This document shows, piece after piece, positions 28,488 to 37,691 of a stretch of DNA of 64,000 nucleotides; position 1 is the first letter of the stretch, and every line of letters starts with the position of its first letter. The stretch comes from an uncultured Acidobacteriia bacterium (GTDB lineage: Bacteria; Acidobacteriota; Terriglobia; Bryobacterales; Bryobacteraceae): NCBI GenBank assembly GCA_903892565.1, contig CAITIX010000318.1, forward strand, positions 18,935-82,934. The letters run 5' to 3'. The notes under the pieces were generated by a model. It made no database searches. It saw only the letters and a program-made list of their open reading frames with translations, and had not been told where the DNA came from. A program made the position numbers and the translations under genes.

Positions 28488-28693
28488 AAACAATTCAGGA
28501 AAACGTCAGTGGTCTCCTTGTCGGCAGCCTTCTATACATATAAGGAGGGTCTCTGCTTTCTCCACGGCCTAAGGAGATGTTACCCGGATTGGCTTTGCTT
28601 CGAGCCCGACTCGATATCGTCCTCATGCCCGCATCATTCGTATCGCACGCTTCTGATCGCGATCCACACTCTTCCTGTAGGGCGTCCATCGTT

Positions 28694-30058
28694 ATGCTGA
28701 TCGTGATCCTCGCAACATGCGCGTCGCTATGCGCGCAACCGGCGCCTCCGGCCGGGATGAGCCTCGCCCAAGCGGTTGATGCCGCGCTTCGCAATTACCC
28801 GTCCATCCAGGTTTCGCAGGAACAAATCAACGCCGCAGCCACAGGGATTCAGCTTGCGCGCACCGGCTACCTTCCGAAGCTCGACGCCCTGGCGCAGGTG
28901 AATCTCGCGACCAGAAACAACGTGTTCGGCATGATGCTTCCGCAGAGCGTGATCCCTTCCATTTCGGGGCCTGTGCTAGGCACCAACAACTTCGGGACCA
29001 CGTTCGGCAGCGCGCTCGGGATGCTGGTCACGTGGGAGCCGTTCGATTTTGGTCAGCGCCGCGAGAGCGTCAACGCGGCGACCTCGGCGCGAATGCAATC
29101 GGAGGCCGCTCTGAAGAGGACGCGATTTGAAGTCTCCGCGGCTGTGGCCGACGCCTGCATTACTCTCATAGCCGCACAGGAAACCGTGCGCGCGGCGCAA
29201 GCCGGCGTGGACCGTGCAGAGATCGTGGCGCGAACCGTCAACGCGCAAGTCAACGCTCAATTGCGCCCCGGCGGCGATGCATCGCGAGCAACGGCGGAAT
29301 CGGCCGCCGCACGCACGCTTCTGATGCAGGCCCAGCAAGCGGTCGACGTGGCTCGCGTGAATGTATCGCAATTCGTCGGGCTGCCGCCCGTGCAGATCGC
29401 CGTCGCGGCGCCCAAATTATTGCAGCCGCCTCCGGATCGAACCATCTCGCCACTCGATACCAATACGAATCCCGTTGCGGTCGAACAGAGTGCGCTTATC
29501 GATCACTTGAAGTCCCAACTCAAGATTCTGGAGCGCTCGTACTTCCCGCGTTTTTACGCGCAAGCGTCCACTTACGCGCGCGGCACGGGAGCGGAGACTA
29601 ACGGACATCTGCTCGGAGGACTCAACGGGCTGGCTCCCACGATTCAGAATTCGGCTGTCGGATTTACCGTGACGTTTCCGGTGCTAGACCTACCTTCGAT
29701 TCGCGCAAAGGAAGAAGGACAAGCGGCGGCGATTCGCGCTGAGGCGGCGCGGCTGAAACAAATCGCGACGGATCTAACGGCGCACTGGAATCGAGCGGTG
29801 GCAACGGCCAATGGCGCTCGCAACGTTGCGATGAATACTCCGATACAAGTGGCGGCGGCGCGCGCGGCCACCGAACAGGCGACGGCGCGATATCAAGCGG
29901 GCCTCGGCAACATCAATGAAGTGGCCGAAGCACAGCGCTTGCTGACGCAGTCCGAGATCGACGACGCGCTCGCGCGCCTGGGCGTCTGGCGCGGACTGCT
30001 TGCGGTGGCAACCGCCGCGGGAGATATTCAGCCGTTTGTCATGGAGGCGAGCGAGTAA
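28694..30058 (+). CDS. TolC-family outer-membrane efflux protein
   Basis: Two OEP-like repeats; MSLAQAVDAALRNYPSIQVSQEQI; YQAGLGNINEVAEAQRLLTQSEID. Signal peptide MLIVILATCASLCAQ begins at 28694 (track start 28577). Confidence 0.9.
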   Translation: MLIVILATCASLCAQPAPPAGMSLAQAVDAALRNYPSIQVSQEQINAAATGIQLARTGYLPKLDALAQVNLATRNNVFGMMLPQSVIPSISGPVLGTNNFGTTFGSALGMLVTWEPFDFGQRRESVNAATSARMQSEAALKRTRFEVSAAVADACITLIAAQETVRAAQAGVDRAEIVARTVNAQVNAQLRPGGDASRATAESAAARTLLMQAQQAVDVARVNVSQFVGLPPVQIAVAAPKLLQPPPDRTISPLDTNTNPVAVEQSALIDHLKSQLKILERSYFPRFYAQASTYARGTGAETNGHLLGGLNGLAPTIQNSAVGFTVTFPVLDLPSIRAKEEGQAAAIRAEAARLKQIATDLTAHWNRAVATANGARNVAMNTPIQVAAARAATEQATARYQAGLGNINEVAEAQRLLTQSEIDDALARLGVWRGLLAVATAAGDIQPFVMEASE

Positions 30059-30061
30059 AAC

Positions 30062-33000
30062 ATGCGCCTCGTATTAGCTGCGCTCAGCAGGCCCATCACC
30101 GTGGTGGTTGCACTCATCTCGATTGCGCTGTGCGCCTTCCTGGCAGTGCAGAGAATGCCCGTCGACATTTTCCCGAAAGGCGGCGATCCTGCGATTTACG
30201 TGGCGCAGCCTTATGGGGGCATGGATCCGGCGCAGATGGAAGGATACCTCACGTATTACTACGAGTATCACTTCCTCTACATCACGGGCATCGATCACGT
30301 CGAGAGCAAAAGCATTCAGGGCGCGACGCTCATGAAGCTGACGTTTTATGAAGGCACGGACATGAATCAAGCGATGGCGGAGACGATCGGTTACGTCAAC
30401 CGCGCGCGTGCCTTCATGCCTCCGGGAACTGTGCCGCCGTTTGTCACGCGCTTCGATGCCGGTAGCGTAGCCGTGGGGCAACTTGTTTTCAGCAGCGACG
30501 CGCACACGCAGGGCGAACTGCAGGATTACGCGATCAATCGCGTTCGTCCTCTGTTTGCGACGCTTCCCGGCGTTTCCGCGCCGCCGCCGTTCGGAGGAAA
30601 TCAGCGCACCATCGTCGTTACGCTGGACCCGGACAAGCTCAAGCAGTACGGCATTTCGCCGGACGAGGCCATCGCGGCCGTAAGCAAGGGAAGCCTGGTG
30701 ATGCCGTCCGGCAATATGTGGACCGGTAACATCAATCGCATCGCACGTACCAATGCGGCGCTAGGCGGAAATCTTGCCGAGTTGCTGAGCACGCCGATCC
30801 GCCCGGTCTCGGGAACCGCCGTCTATCTGCGCGACATCGGCACAGTAGAGAACGGCACGGACCTGGTCAGCGCATACGCGCATGTCAACGGAAAGCGAAC
30901 GGTGTACATCCCGGTGACGAAACGCTCGGATGCATCCACGCTGGACGTAATCAACGCGGTAAAGGCCTCGATTCCGAAATTCAAGAACGCGGTGCCGGAA
31001 GATGTCGACGTGCGTTTGGAATTCGACCAATCGCCTACGGTGACGAACTCCATCCGCAACCTGGTCACGGAAGGTCTGCTGGGGGCGTTGCTCACCGGCT
31101 TAATGGTGCTGATCTTCCTGCGCGATTGGCGCAGCGCACTCATCGTCGTGATGAATATTCCTTTCGCGCTGCTGGCTGCCGTGGTGTTCCTATGGGCCAC
31201 GGGGCAGACGATCAACATCATGACGCTCGGCGGACTCGCACTTGCAGTAGGAATTCTTGTGGATGAAGCCACCGTTGAGATCGAGAACATCCACACGCAT
31301 CTGCTCCCCGGAATTTCGCGTTCGCGCGCCGTAGTGGAAGCCTGCAGCCGAACGGCACTGGCGCGCTTGCTCTCCATGTTTTGCGTCCTCGCCGTGTTCG
31401 TGCCGTCTTTCTTTATGACGGGCGTGAACCGGCAGTTATTCGTTCCGCTCTCGATGGCCGTAGGCTTCTCGATGATCGCGTCGTACATTTTGTCGAGCAC
31501 TCTCGTTCCCGTGTTTTCCACATGGCTGCTGCGGACCCCGCAAGCTCAAGTCCACAAAAAAACCGGATTCTCCGATTGGCTCCGCTCCGCGTATGCCGGC
31601 TACCTGGGCTTCGTGCTGCGCCTCCGCTGGCCTTTGGTGTTGGGCTATCTGGCTGCTTCCGCTGCCATCATCTACGGATTGTTTCCCCACATGGGAACAG
31701 AGATTTTCCCCGACTCGAACTCCGCTGTTTTCCGGATTCGCTTGCGCGCTCCCTCGGGCACGCGCGTGGAGGAAACCGAACGCATTGTGCTCCGCGCGCT
31801 CGACACGATCCGGTACGAAGCGGGCGAAAACAATGTCGCGATCACCAGCGACTTCGTGGGCGTCATCCCCTCCAGCTACCCGGTCGACTTGATTCATTTG
31901 TTTACCAGCGGACCGCAGGAGGCCATAATTCAAGTAGCGTTGAAGCCCGACGCTCCGCGCGGCGAAGATCTGCGAGAGCGTCTGCGAAAGAGCCTGCACG
32001 ATAAACTTCCGATGTGCCAGGTTTCTTTCGAAGCGGGCGACATCGTGGGCCAAGTGATGAGCTCGGGTTCACCCACGCCCGTTGAGATCGCCGTGCTCGG
32101 CGGCAACCTGATGGACGTTTATGGCTTCGCACAGAAGGTGCAGGCGCAACTTGCGCCGCTGTCCTTCCTGCGGGATCTGCAATTCGCGCAAGACGTCAAT
32201 TACCCCACGCTCGACATCAATATCAATCGCGAGCGCGCCGGCCAGTTTGGATTGACCATGTCTGACGTGGTCCGCTCCGTTGTTCCCGCTACTTCCTCGT
32301 CGCGATTTACACAGCCGAACTATTGGCGCGATCCGGTCTCCGGCAATGCGTTCCAGATTCAGGTGGAGTTACCGCAGCAACGCTTGCAAGGTATCGATGC
32401 ATTGGGAGATATGCCCGTAATGCAAAACGGGCGCTCCAGCACAAGGCTCATCGATATCGCGACGCTGAAAACGGGAACCATGCCCGGTATGATTGAGCGC
32501 TACAACGGGCAGCGAGTGGTCAGTCTAACCGCGAATATCCACGGGATCACGTTAGGAGAAGCGGCGCAACAGATCAACGCGGCCATCGCGCGGGCGGGAA
32601 CTCCCCCGCGAGGTATCAGCGTGGCGCTGCGCGGCCAAGCTCCCGCCTTGGCGCAAACTATTTCCGGATTACGCACGGGACTGCTGCTCGCGATTCTAGT
32701 GATCTTTCTTCTTCTGGCCGCCAATTTTCAGTCCATCCGCATGTCCTTGGCGATTCTCCTTACGATTCCGGCGGTGCTGTGCGGCGTGCTGCTGATGCTG
32801 CGCTTCACCGCGACCACGCTCAATATTCAATCGTTCATGGGCGCGATCATGGCCATTGGAATCGCCGTGGCGAATTCCATCCTGCTGGTCTCGTTCGCCG
32901 AGCGCTTCCGTCACGATGGGATGTCGCTGCTCGAAGCCGCGCGCGAGGCAGCCAGTAGCCGTTTGCGCGCCATTCTCATGACCGCCTCCGCCATGATCTT

Positions 33001-33211
33001 CGGCATGTTGCCGATGGCGATCGGAATGGGCGAGGGCGGATCGCAGGCGGCGCCGCTCGGGCGCGCCGTGATCGGCGGCTTGATCGTCTCCACGTTTGCG
33101 ACCTTGACCATCCTTCCGTCGATCTACGCGATTTTGCAGCGCCGCGTCTCCGTGGCGTCCGCTTCCTTGAACCCGATGGACCCAGAGAGCCGATATTATG
33201 ATGCGAAGTAA
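30062..33211 (+). CDS. RND-family efflux permease
   Basis: About 1049 aa; SRPITVVVALISIALCAFLAVQRMPVDIFP; GGLALAVGILVDEATVEIENI; C-terminal MTASAMIFGMLPMAIGMGEGG. Confidence 0.95.
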   Translation: MRLVLAALSRPITVVVALISIALCAFLAVQRMPVDIFPKGGDPAIYVAQPYGGMDPAQMEGYLTYYYEYHFLYITGIDHVESKSIQGATLMKLTFYEGTDMNQAMAETIGYVNRARAFMPPGTVPPFVTRFDAGSVAVGQLVFSSDAHTQGELQDYAINRVRPLFATLPGVSAPPPFGGNQRTIVVTLDPDKLKQYGISPDEAIAAVSKGSLVMPSGNMWTGNINRIARTNAALGGNLAELLSTPIRPVSGTAVYLRDIGTVENGTDLVSAYAHVNGKRTVYIPVTKRSDASTLDVINAVKASIPKFKNAVPEDVDVRLEFDQSPTVTNSIRNLVTEGLLGALLTGLMVLIFLRDWRSALIVVMNIPFALLAAVVFLWATGQTINIMTLGGLALAVGILVDEATVEIENIHTHLLPGISRSRAVVEACSRTALARLLSMFCVLAVFVPSFFMTGVNRQLFVPLSMAVGFSMIASYILSSTLVPVFSTWLLRTPQAQVHKKTGFSDWLRSAYAGYLGFVLRLRWPLVLGYLAASAAIIYGLFPHMGTEIFPDSNSAVFRIRLRAPSGTRVEETERIVLRALDTIRYEAGENNVAITSDFVGVIPSSYPVDLIHLFTSGPQEAIIQVALKPDAPRGEDLRERLRKSLHDKLPMCQVSFEAGDIVGQVMSSGSPTPVEIAVLGGNLMDVYGFAQKVQAQLAPLSFLRDLQFAQDVNYPTLDININRERAGQFGLTMSDVVRSVVPATSSSRFTQPNYWRDPVSGNAFQIQVELPQQRLQGIDALGDMPVMQNGRSSTRLIDIATLKTGTMPGMIERYNGQRVVSLTANIHGITLGEAAQQINAAIARAGTPPRGISVALRGQAPALAQTISGLRTGLLLAILVIFLLLAANFQSIRMSLAILLTIPAVLCGVLLMLRFTATTLNIQSFMGAIMAIGIAVANSILLVSFAERFRHDGMSLLEAAREAASSRLRAILMTASAMIFGMLPMAIGMGEGGSQAAPLGRAVIGGLIVSTFATLTILPSIYAILQRRVSVASASLNPMDPESRYYDAK

Positions 33212-34319
33212 AACTGCCCTCAGCATAATGGCGTGGAGCGCGCTGCTTTGCAGCCTGAGCGCCCCGCTGGCCTGTGCACAGACCGTGGAACTGGTTCCCG
33301 TCGTCGCCAAGCAAGCGTCGCGTGTGGCAGATCTGCCGGGGGAATTCTTGCCGTTCATGAGCGTTGCCGTGCACGCCAAAGTCAACGGCTACGTGGAACG
33401 AATCCTGGTAGACCGCGGCAGCGTGGTCAAGGAAGGGCAGTTGCTCGCCGAATTGAGCGCACCGGAAATGGCCGCGCGGATTGCTGAAGCGGAATCGAAA
33501 GTACAAGTTCTGGAAGCCGACCGGCTGCAGGCCGTCGCGCAAGTGGCCGCGACGCAAAGCACCTACGACCGATTAAAACGCGCGGCGGAGACTCCCGGAG
33601 CCATCGCCGGCAACGAGCTCATTCAAGCGGAGCAACAAGTGGAAGCGGCGAACGCTCTGGTCCGTTCGCGCGAACAAGCTAAGCGCGCCGCGGAAGCGTC
33701 GGTGAACGCGGAGAAGGAAATGCAGTCTTACTTGAAGATTGCCGCGCCTTTCGATGGCGTTGTCACCGAGCGCTTCATTCATCCCGGCGCACTGGTTGGT
33801 CCGGGCGCGAGTCCCGCACTATTGACCATCGAACAGATTTCGCAATTGAGACTCGTGGTCGCGTTGCCTGAGGAATACGTCGCCGGCATCGGCCAAGGCG
33901 CGAAAGTAGCGTTTCAAGTCCCGGCCTATCCGGAGCGCACGTACACAGGGACGGTCGCGCGCGTTTCCCATTCGCTCGATAAGGCGACTCGCACGATGGC
34001 CGTCGAGCTAGACGTCGCCAATCGCGATGGTTCGCTCGCCCCCGGCATGTATCCGACGGTGAAATGGCCGGTGCGGACTGCTCGTACCGCGCTTTTCGTT
34101 CCTAAAACCAGCGTCGTGACTACCGCCGAGCGGATGTTTGTCATCCGTAATAGTGACGGCCGGGCCGAATGGGTCGACGTCCGCAAAGGTGCCGCCGACG
34201 GCGATCTGGTGACGGTGCTGGCGGATTTGAAACCGGGCGACATGATCGTTCGCCGCGCCAGCGACGAGATGCGGGATGGGTCGCCGCTGCCCCATCGAAC
34301 ACCGCCGGGCAAGCCATAG
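33198..34319 (+). CDS. RND efflux periplasmic adaptor (HlyD/MFP family)
   Basis: VHAKVNGYVERILVDRGSVVKEGQLLAELSAPEM; APFDGVVTERFIHPGALVGPG. Confidence 0.93.
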   Translation: MMRSKTALSIMAWSALLCSLSAPLACAQTVELVPVVAKQASRVADLPGEFLPFMSVAVHAKVNGYVERILVDRGSVVKEGQLLAELSAPEMAARIAEAESKVQVLEADRLQAVAQVAATQSTYDRLKRAAETPGAIAGNELIQAEQQVEAANALVRSREQAKRAAEASVNAEKEMQSYLKIAAPFDGVVTERFIHPGALVGPGASPALLTIEQISQLRLVVALPEEYVAGIGQGAKVAFQVPAYPERTYTGTVARVSHSLDKATRTMAVELDVANRDGSLAPGMYPTVKWPVRTARTALFVPKTSVVTTAERMFVIRNSDGRAEWVDVRKGAADGDLVTVLADLKPGDMIVRRASDEMRDGSPLPHRTPPGKP

Positions 34320-34350
34320 CGAACTCGGTAGAATAGACGCGAGACTCTTT

Positions 34351-35085
34351 TTGAGATCGCAACCGAGTACTCCGCAATCCGACGACGAAGCTGCCGTCTC
34401 CCGCATTCTGGTCGTTGAAGATGATCGCAAGATCGCCGCGGCCATTGGAGAAGGACTGCAAAGTAGCGCCTATTCCGTTGCTCTTGCCTACACGGGCGAA
34501 GATGGATTTTTCCTGGCCAATTCGCAGCCCTTCGAGTTAATCGTCTTGGATGTGATGCTTCCCGGTCGCAGCGGGATTGAGGTGCTTTCGGCAATCCGCA
34601 AGCTGGGGCGAAAAGTTCCCGTCTTGCTGCTCACCGCGCGCGACTCGGTCGAGGATCGCGTGCTCGGTCTGGATGCCGGCGCCGATGATTACCTCGTGAA
34701 GCCCTTCGCATTCCCGGAGCTGCTCGCCAGAGTTCGAGCGCTGCTGCGGCGCGGCACGGCGGAAACAGTGCGTCCTCTTCGCGTACTCGATCTGGAAATG
34801 GATCTGGCCAGCCGCTCGGTCAAGCGCGGCGCGCGCGCCATCGAGCTGACGGCCCGAGAATTTGAGCTACTGGAATACCTGCTCCGGCATCAAGGCGAAG
34901 TGGTCTCGCGGGAGATGCTGGTGCGCGATGTGTGGAAAGAACAAGTGCGGCACACGCCGCTCGATAACGTCATCGACGTCCACATGGTCCGTCTGCGCCG
35001 AAAGGTGGATGAAGGAACCGTGGTCAAACTGCTGCACACGGTTCGCGGCGTAGGGTTCGTCCTGAAAGGGGAGGCTTCGCGCTAA
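34351..35085 (+). CDS. OmpR-family response regulator
   Basis: RILVVEDDRKIAAAI, LIVLDVMLPGRSGIEVL, DDYLVKPFAFPELLARVRALLRR, winged-helix C-terminus. Start uncertain (34276 in track; TTG 34351 likely). Confidence 0.93.
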   Translation: MRSQPSTPQSDDEAAVSRILVVEDDRKIAAAIGEGLQSSAYSVALAYTGEDGFFLANSQPFELIVLDVMLPGRSGIEVLSAIRKLGRKVPVLLLTARDSVEDRVLGLDAGADDYLVKPFAFPELLARVRALLRRGTAETVRPLRVLDLEMDLASRSVKRGARAIELTAREFELLEYLLRHQGEVVSREMLVRDVWKEQVRHTPLDNVIDVHMVRLRRKVDEGTVVKLLHTVRGVGFVLKGEASR

Positions 35086-35091
35086 CAGATC

Positions 35092-36492
35092 ATGCGACTT
35101 CCTTGGCTACGGCACATCCGGACGCGGCTCACCCTGTGGTACGTGGCGATCCTCGCTGCAGCGCTCTTGATCTACGGCGGCAGCACATGCGCGATCGTGC
35201 TGTTGCAATTGCGAACCCAAGTGGATCAGCTTGCGATCGAGGATCTGGAAACGGTGGAGGGCATCCTCACCTTCGGTGCCGATCAGAAGCTGCACGTGCG
35301 CGAGGACTACCACGATCATCCGTATTCCGAAGAAATGGAGGAGCGCTACCTGGAGGTTCGTGCCGAAGACGGGACGCTGCTTTATCGCAACGAGCACCTG
35401 GGGGAACGCGCGCTCGGAGGCAAGCCAGAGCCCGGCGAAGGCGTAAATACGTATTCGCCCCGATCTGGCCGCTTAGCGGATGGCACGCGGATTCGCCTCA
35501 TCAGCCGCCAGCACATGATCAATGGGCATCCTACGCTCATCCGGTTGGCATTTAGCGAAGAACCAATGTGGCAGCGCTTCTGGCAATTGGCCATCGGCCT
35601 TCTGATCGGCCTGCCTTTCGCGCTGGGCGTGGCGGGAGCGGGAGGCTATTTCCTCGCCAGGCGCGCCCTCGGGCCGGTGGAGCGAATGGCCCGCCGCGCG
35701 CGGGAAATCAGCGCGGAACAGTTAGGCGCCCGTCTGCACGTTGAAAATCCTCAGGATGAGCTTGGATTGCTGGCGCATGCGTTCAACGAGACGTTAGCGC
35801 GTCTGGAACAGTCCTTCGAGCAACTCAAGCGCTTCACTTCCGATGCGTCTCACGAACTGCGCACGCCGCTGACCGCGATCCGCAGCGTCGGCGAAGTCGG
35901 TTTGCAGCGGGAAGGTAATCCCGAACACTATCGCGAAGTGATCGGCAGCATGCTCGAAGAAGCGGAGCACCTGGGACGCCTGGTGGAGAATCTGCTGACC
36001 ATCTCGCGCGCGGATTCGGGCCAGATCCGGCTGCAGAAATCGGCGCTCAACCTGACGCCGCTCGTGCGGGAAGCGGCGTCGCTGTTGGAAGTGCTTGCCG
36101 AAGAGAAGGGGCAGTCGGTTTCCATCGACGGCGACGCGGCCATCGGAGTGAACGCGGACCCCGTGGTCCTACGGCAGATCGTCATCAACCTGCTGGACAA
36201 CGCGATCAAGTACTCGCCGCGCGGTGGTAGGATCTCGGTCCGCATCGGGCAAAAAGATGCCAATACTGTTTGCGTTGAAGTCGAGGATAGCGGCTCTGGA
36301 ATTCCGGCGCAGCACCGGGATAAAGTGTTTGACCGCTTTTACCGCATCGACGACGCCCGTTCGCGGGACGCCGGAGGAGCCGGTCTTGGCCTCGCAATCG
36401 CCAAGTGGGGCGCAGAAGCGCACGGCGGAAAACTGGAGCTGGAATCGCGCGAGGTCGGGTGCGTTTTCCGTCTTCTGCTGCCTGTTTCTTAG
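35092..36492 (+). CDS. HAMP-domain sensor histidine kinase
   Basis: H box FTSDASHELRTPLTAIRSVGEVGL; N/G boxes INLLDNAIKYSP, GAGLGLAIAKW; two TM segments. Confidence 0.94.
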   Translation: MRLPWLRHIRTRLTLWYVAILAAALLIYGGSTCAIVLLQLRTQVDQLAIEDLETVEGILTFGADQKLHVREDYHDHPYSEEMEERYLEVRAEDGTLLYRNEHLGERALGGKPEPGEGVNTYSPRSGRLADGTRIRLISRQHMINGHPTLIRLAFSEEPMWQRFWQLAIGLLIGLPFALGVAGAGGYFLARRALGPVERMARRAREISAEQLGARLHVENPQDELGLLAHAFNETLARLEQSFEQLKRFTSDASHELRTPLTAIRSVGEVGLQREGNPEHYREVIGSMLEEAEHLGRLVENLLTISRADSGQIRLQKSALNLTPLVREAASLLEVLAEEKGQSVSIDGDAAIGVNADPVVLRQIVINLLDNAIKYSPRGGRISVRIGQKDANTVCVEVEDSGSGIPAQHRDKVFDRFYRIDDARSRDAGGAGLGLAIAKWGAEAHGGKLELESREVGCVFRLLLPVS

Positions 36493-36812
36493 GTGCGGGA
36501 CGAGTACGAAGTGTTTTTGGAGTCACGGTATAGCTCCCGTATCATCGCATCCTCGGAGGTTGGCTGGACTCCTTTAGGCGGATCTGAGCCCATACCGCCG
36601 GTTGGTTTTCCCCCACCACTTCCAGCACTAAAATCTATCTATCGATCTTCTTCCTAGGGCCTTAAAACTCAGTTATCCCCCCTGCGGGGAATCCGTACTA
36701 CGGCGATTTTTCTCTAAGACTGCACTCTATACGGATACTCAAAATCGTTATACCCGCGTAATCTTGAACTGTACCCGAGTTCTACCTCTGGTACCCCGGG
36801 GGGGGAGCATCC

Positions 36813-37013
36813 ATGAATAAATTGAATCGGCTGGCTTATAGATTCCTGATCTGGAAAGATACACGCGGTCAGGATCTCATTGAATATTCGCTCATGGCTG
36901 GTTTTGTCGCCGTGGCCGCTGGCGCCATCATGCCCGGCGTCTCCTCGAATATCAGCAAGATATTCTCCAAAGTCGGTTCCGTGATGACGGCGGCCAGCTC
37001 GCAAGGCAGTTAG
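36813..37013 (+). CDS. Flp/Fap-type type IVb pilin
   Basis: 66 aa; RGQDLIEYSLMAGFVAVAAGAIMPGVS matches G|xxxxEY prepilin site plus hydrophobic helix. Confidence 0.85.
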   Translation: MNKLNRLAYRFLIWKDTRGQDLIEYSLMAGFVAVAAGAIMPGVSSNISKIFSKVGSVMTAASSQGS

Positions 37014-37112
37014 GCCTTCCTGCCGTTCTCATATCGCGCAGTTGAACAGATCCTTCGCATCAGATACCCTGACCAAGGTACCCCCGAATCTTGGTGAAGG
37101 AGAACGATCCGA

Positions 37113-37688
37113 ATGATTTCTCAGAAGCTACTCGTCGCGACGCTCGTCGCATCCGCCTGCTGCGTCAGCGCGCAGGACAAAGGCGGCAAGAAGCAAGGCC
37201 CCCCGCCGATGCTCAACGTCAAGGTTGCCGATTTCGCCGATGGCGCGCGCATCCCTGTGAAATTTACTTGCGCCGCCGGGCAGAATAGCCCGTCGCCCGC
37301 GATTTCCTGGTCCAACGCACCTGCTGGCACCCAGAGCTTCGTCCTCATCATGCACGATCCCGATCCCGTCATCGGCGGCTCCATCATGGACGTACTGCAT
37401 TGGGCGATTTACGACATTCCGGCAACAGCAAAAGGCCTTCCTGAGAACGTCGCCAAGGGCGATCTCCCGGATGGTTCCAAGCAGATCAAGAACATCGCTG
37501 GTGGAAACAGCTACCTCGGCCCCTGCCCGCCTCCCGGCCACGGCGATCATCACTACACGCTCGAACTTTACGCGCTCAACGCCAAGCTCGGTCTCGCCTC
37601 CACGGCGTCCCGCCAGGAATTATTGAAGGCCATGGACGGCAAGATCTTGTCGAAGGGCGTGTACATCGGCATTGCCGGACAAAAGTAG
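37113..37688 (+). CDS. YbhB/YbcL family PEBP-like (Raf kinase inhibitor-like) protein, secreted
   Basis: IPVKFTCAAGQNSPSPAISWSNAPAGTQSFVLIMHDPDP...LHWAIYDIPATAKGLPENV. Confidence 0.92.
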   Translation: MISQKLLVATLVASACCVSAQDKGGKKQGPPPMLNVKVADFADGARIPVKFTCAAGQNSPSPAISWSNAPAGTQSFVLIMHDPDPVIGGSIMDVLHWAIYDIPATAKGLPENVAKGDLPDGSKQIKNIAGGNSYLGPCPPPGHGDHHYTLELYALNAKLGLASTASRQELLKAMDGKILSKGVYIGIAGQK

Positions 37689-37691
37689 CTT

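Noticed and set aside
28095-28577. Possible integration site next to tRNA-Leu
   Set aside because: No integrase and no repeat of the tRNA 3' end seen within the window.
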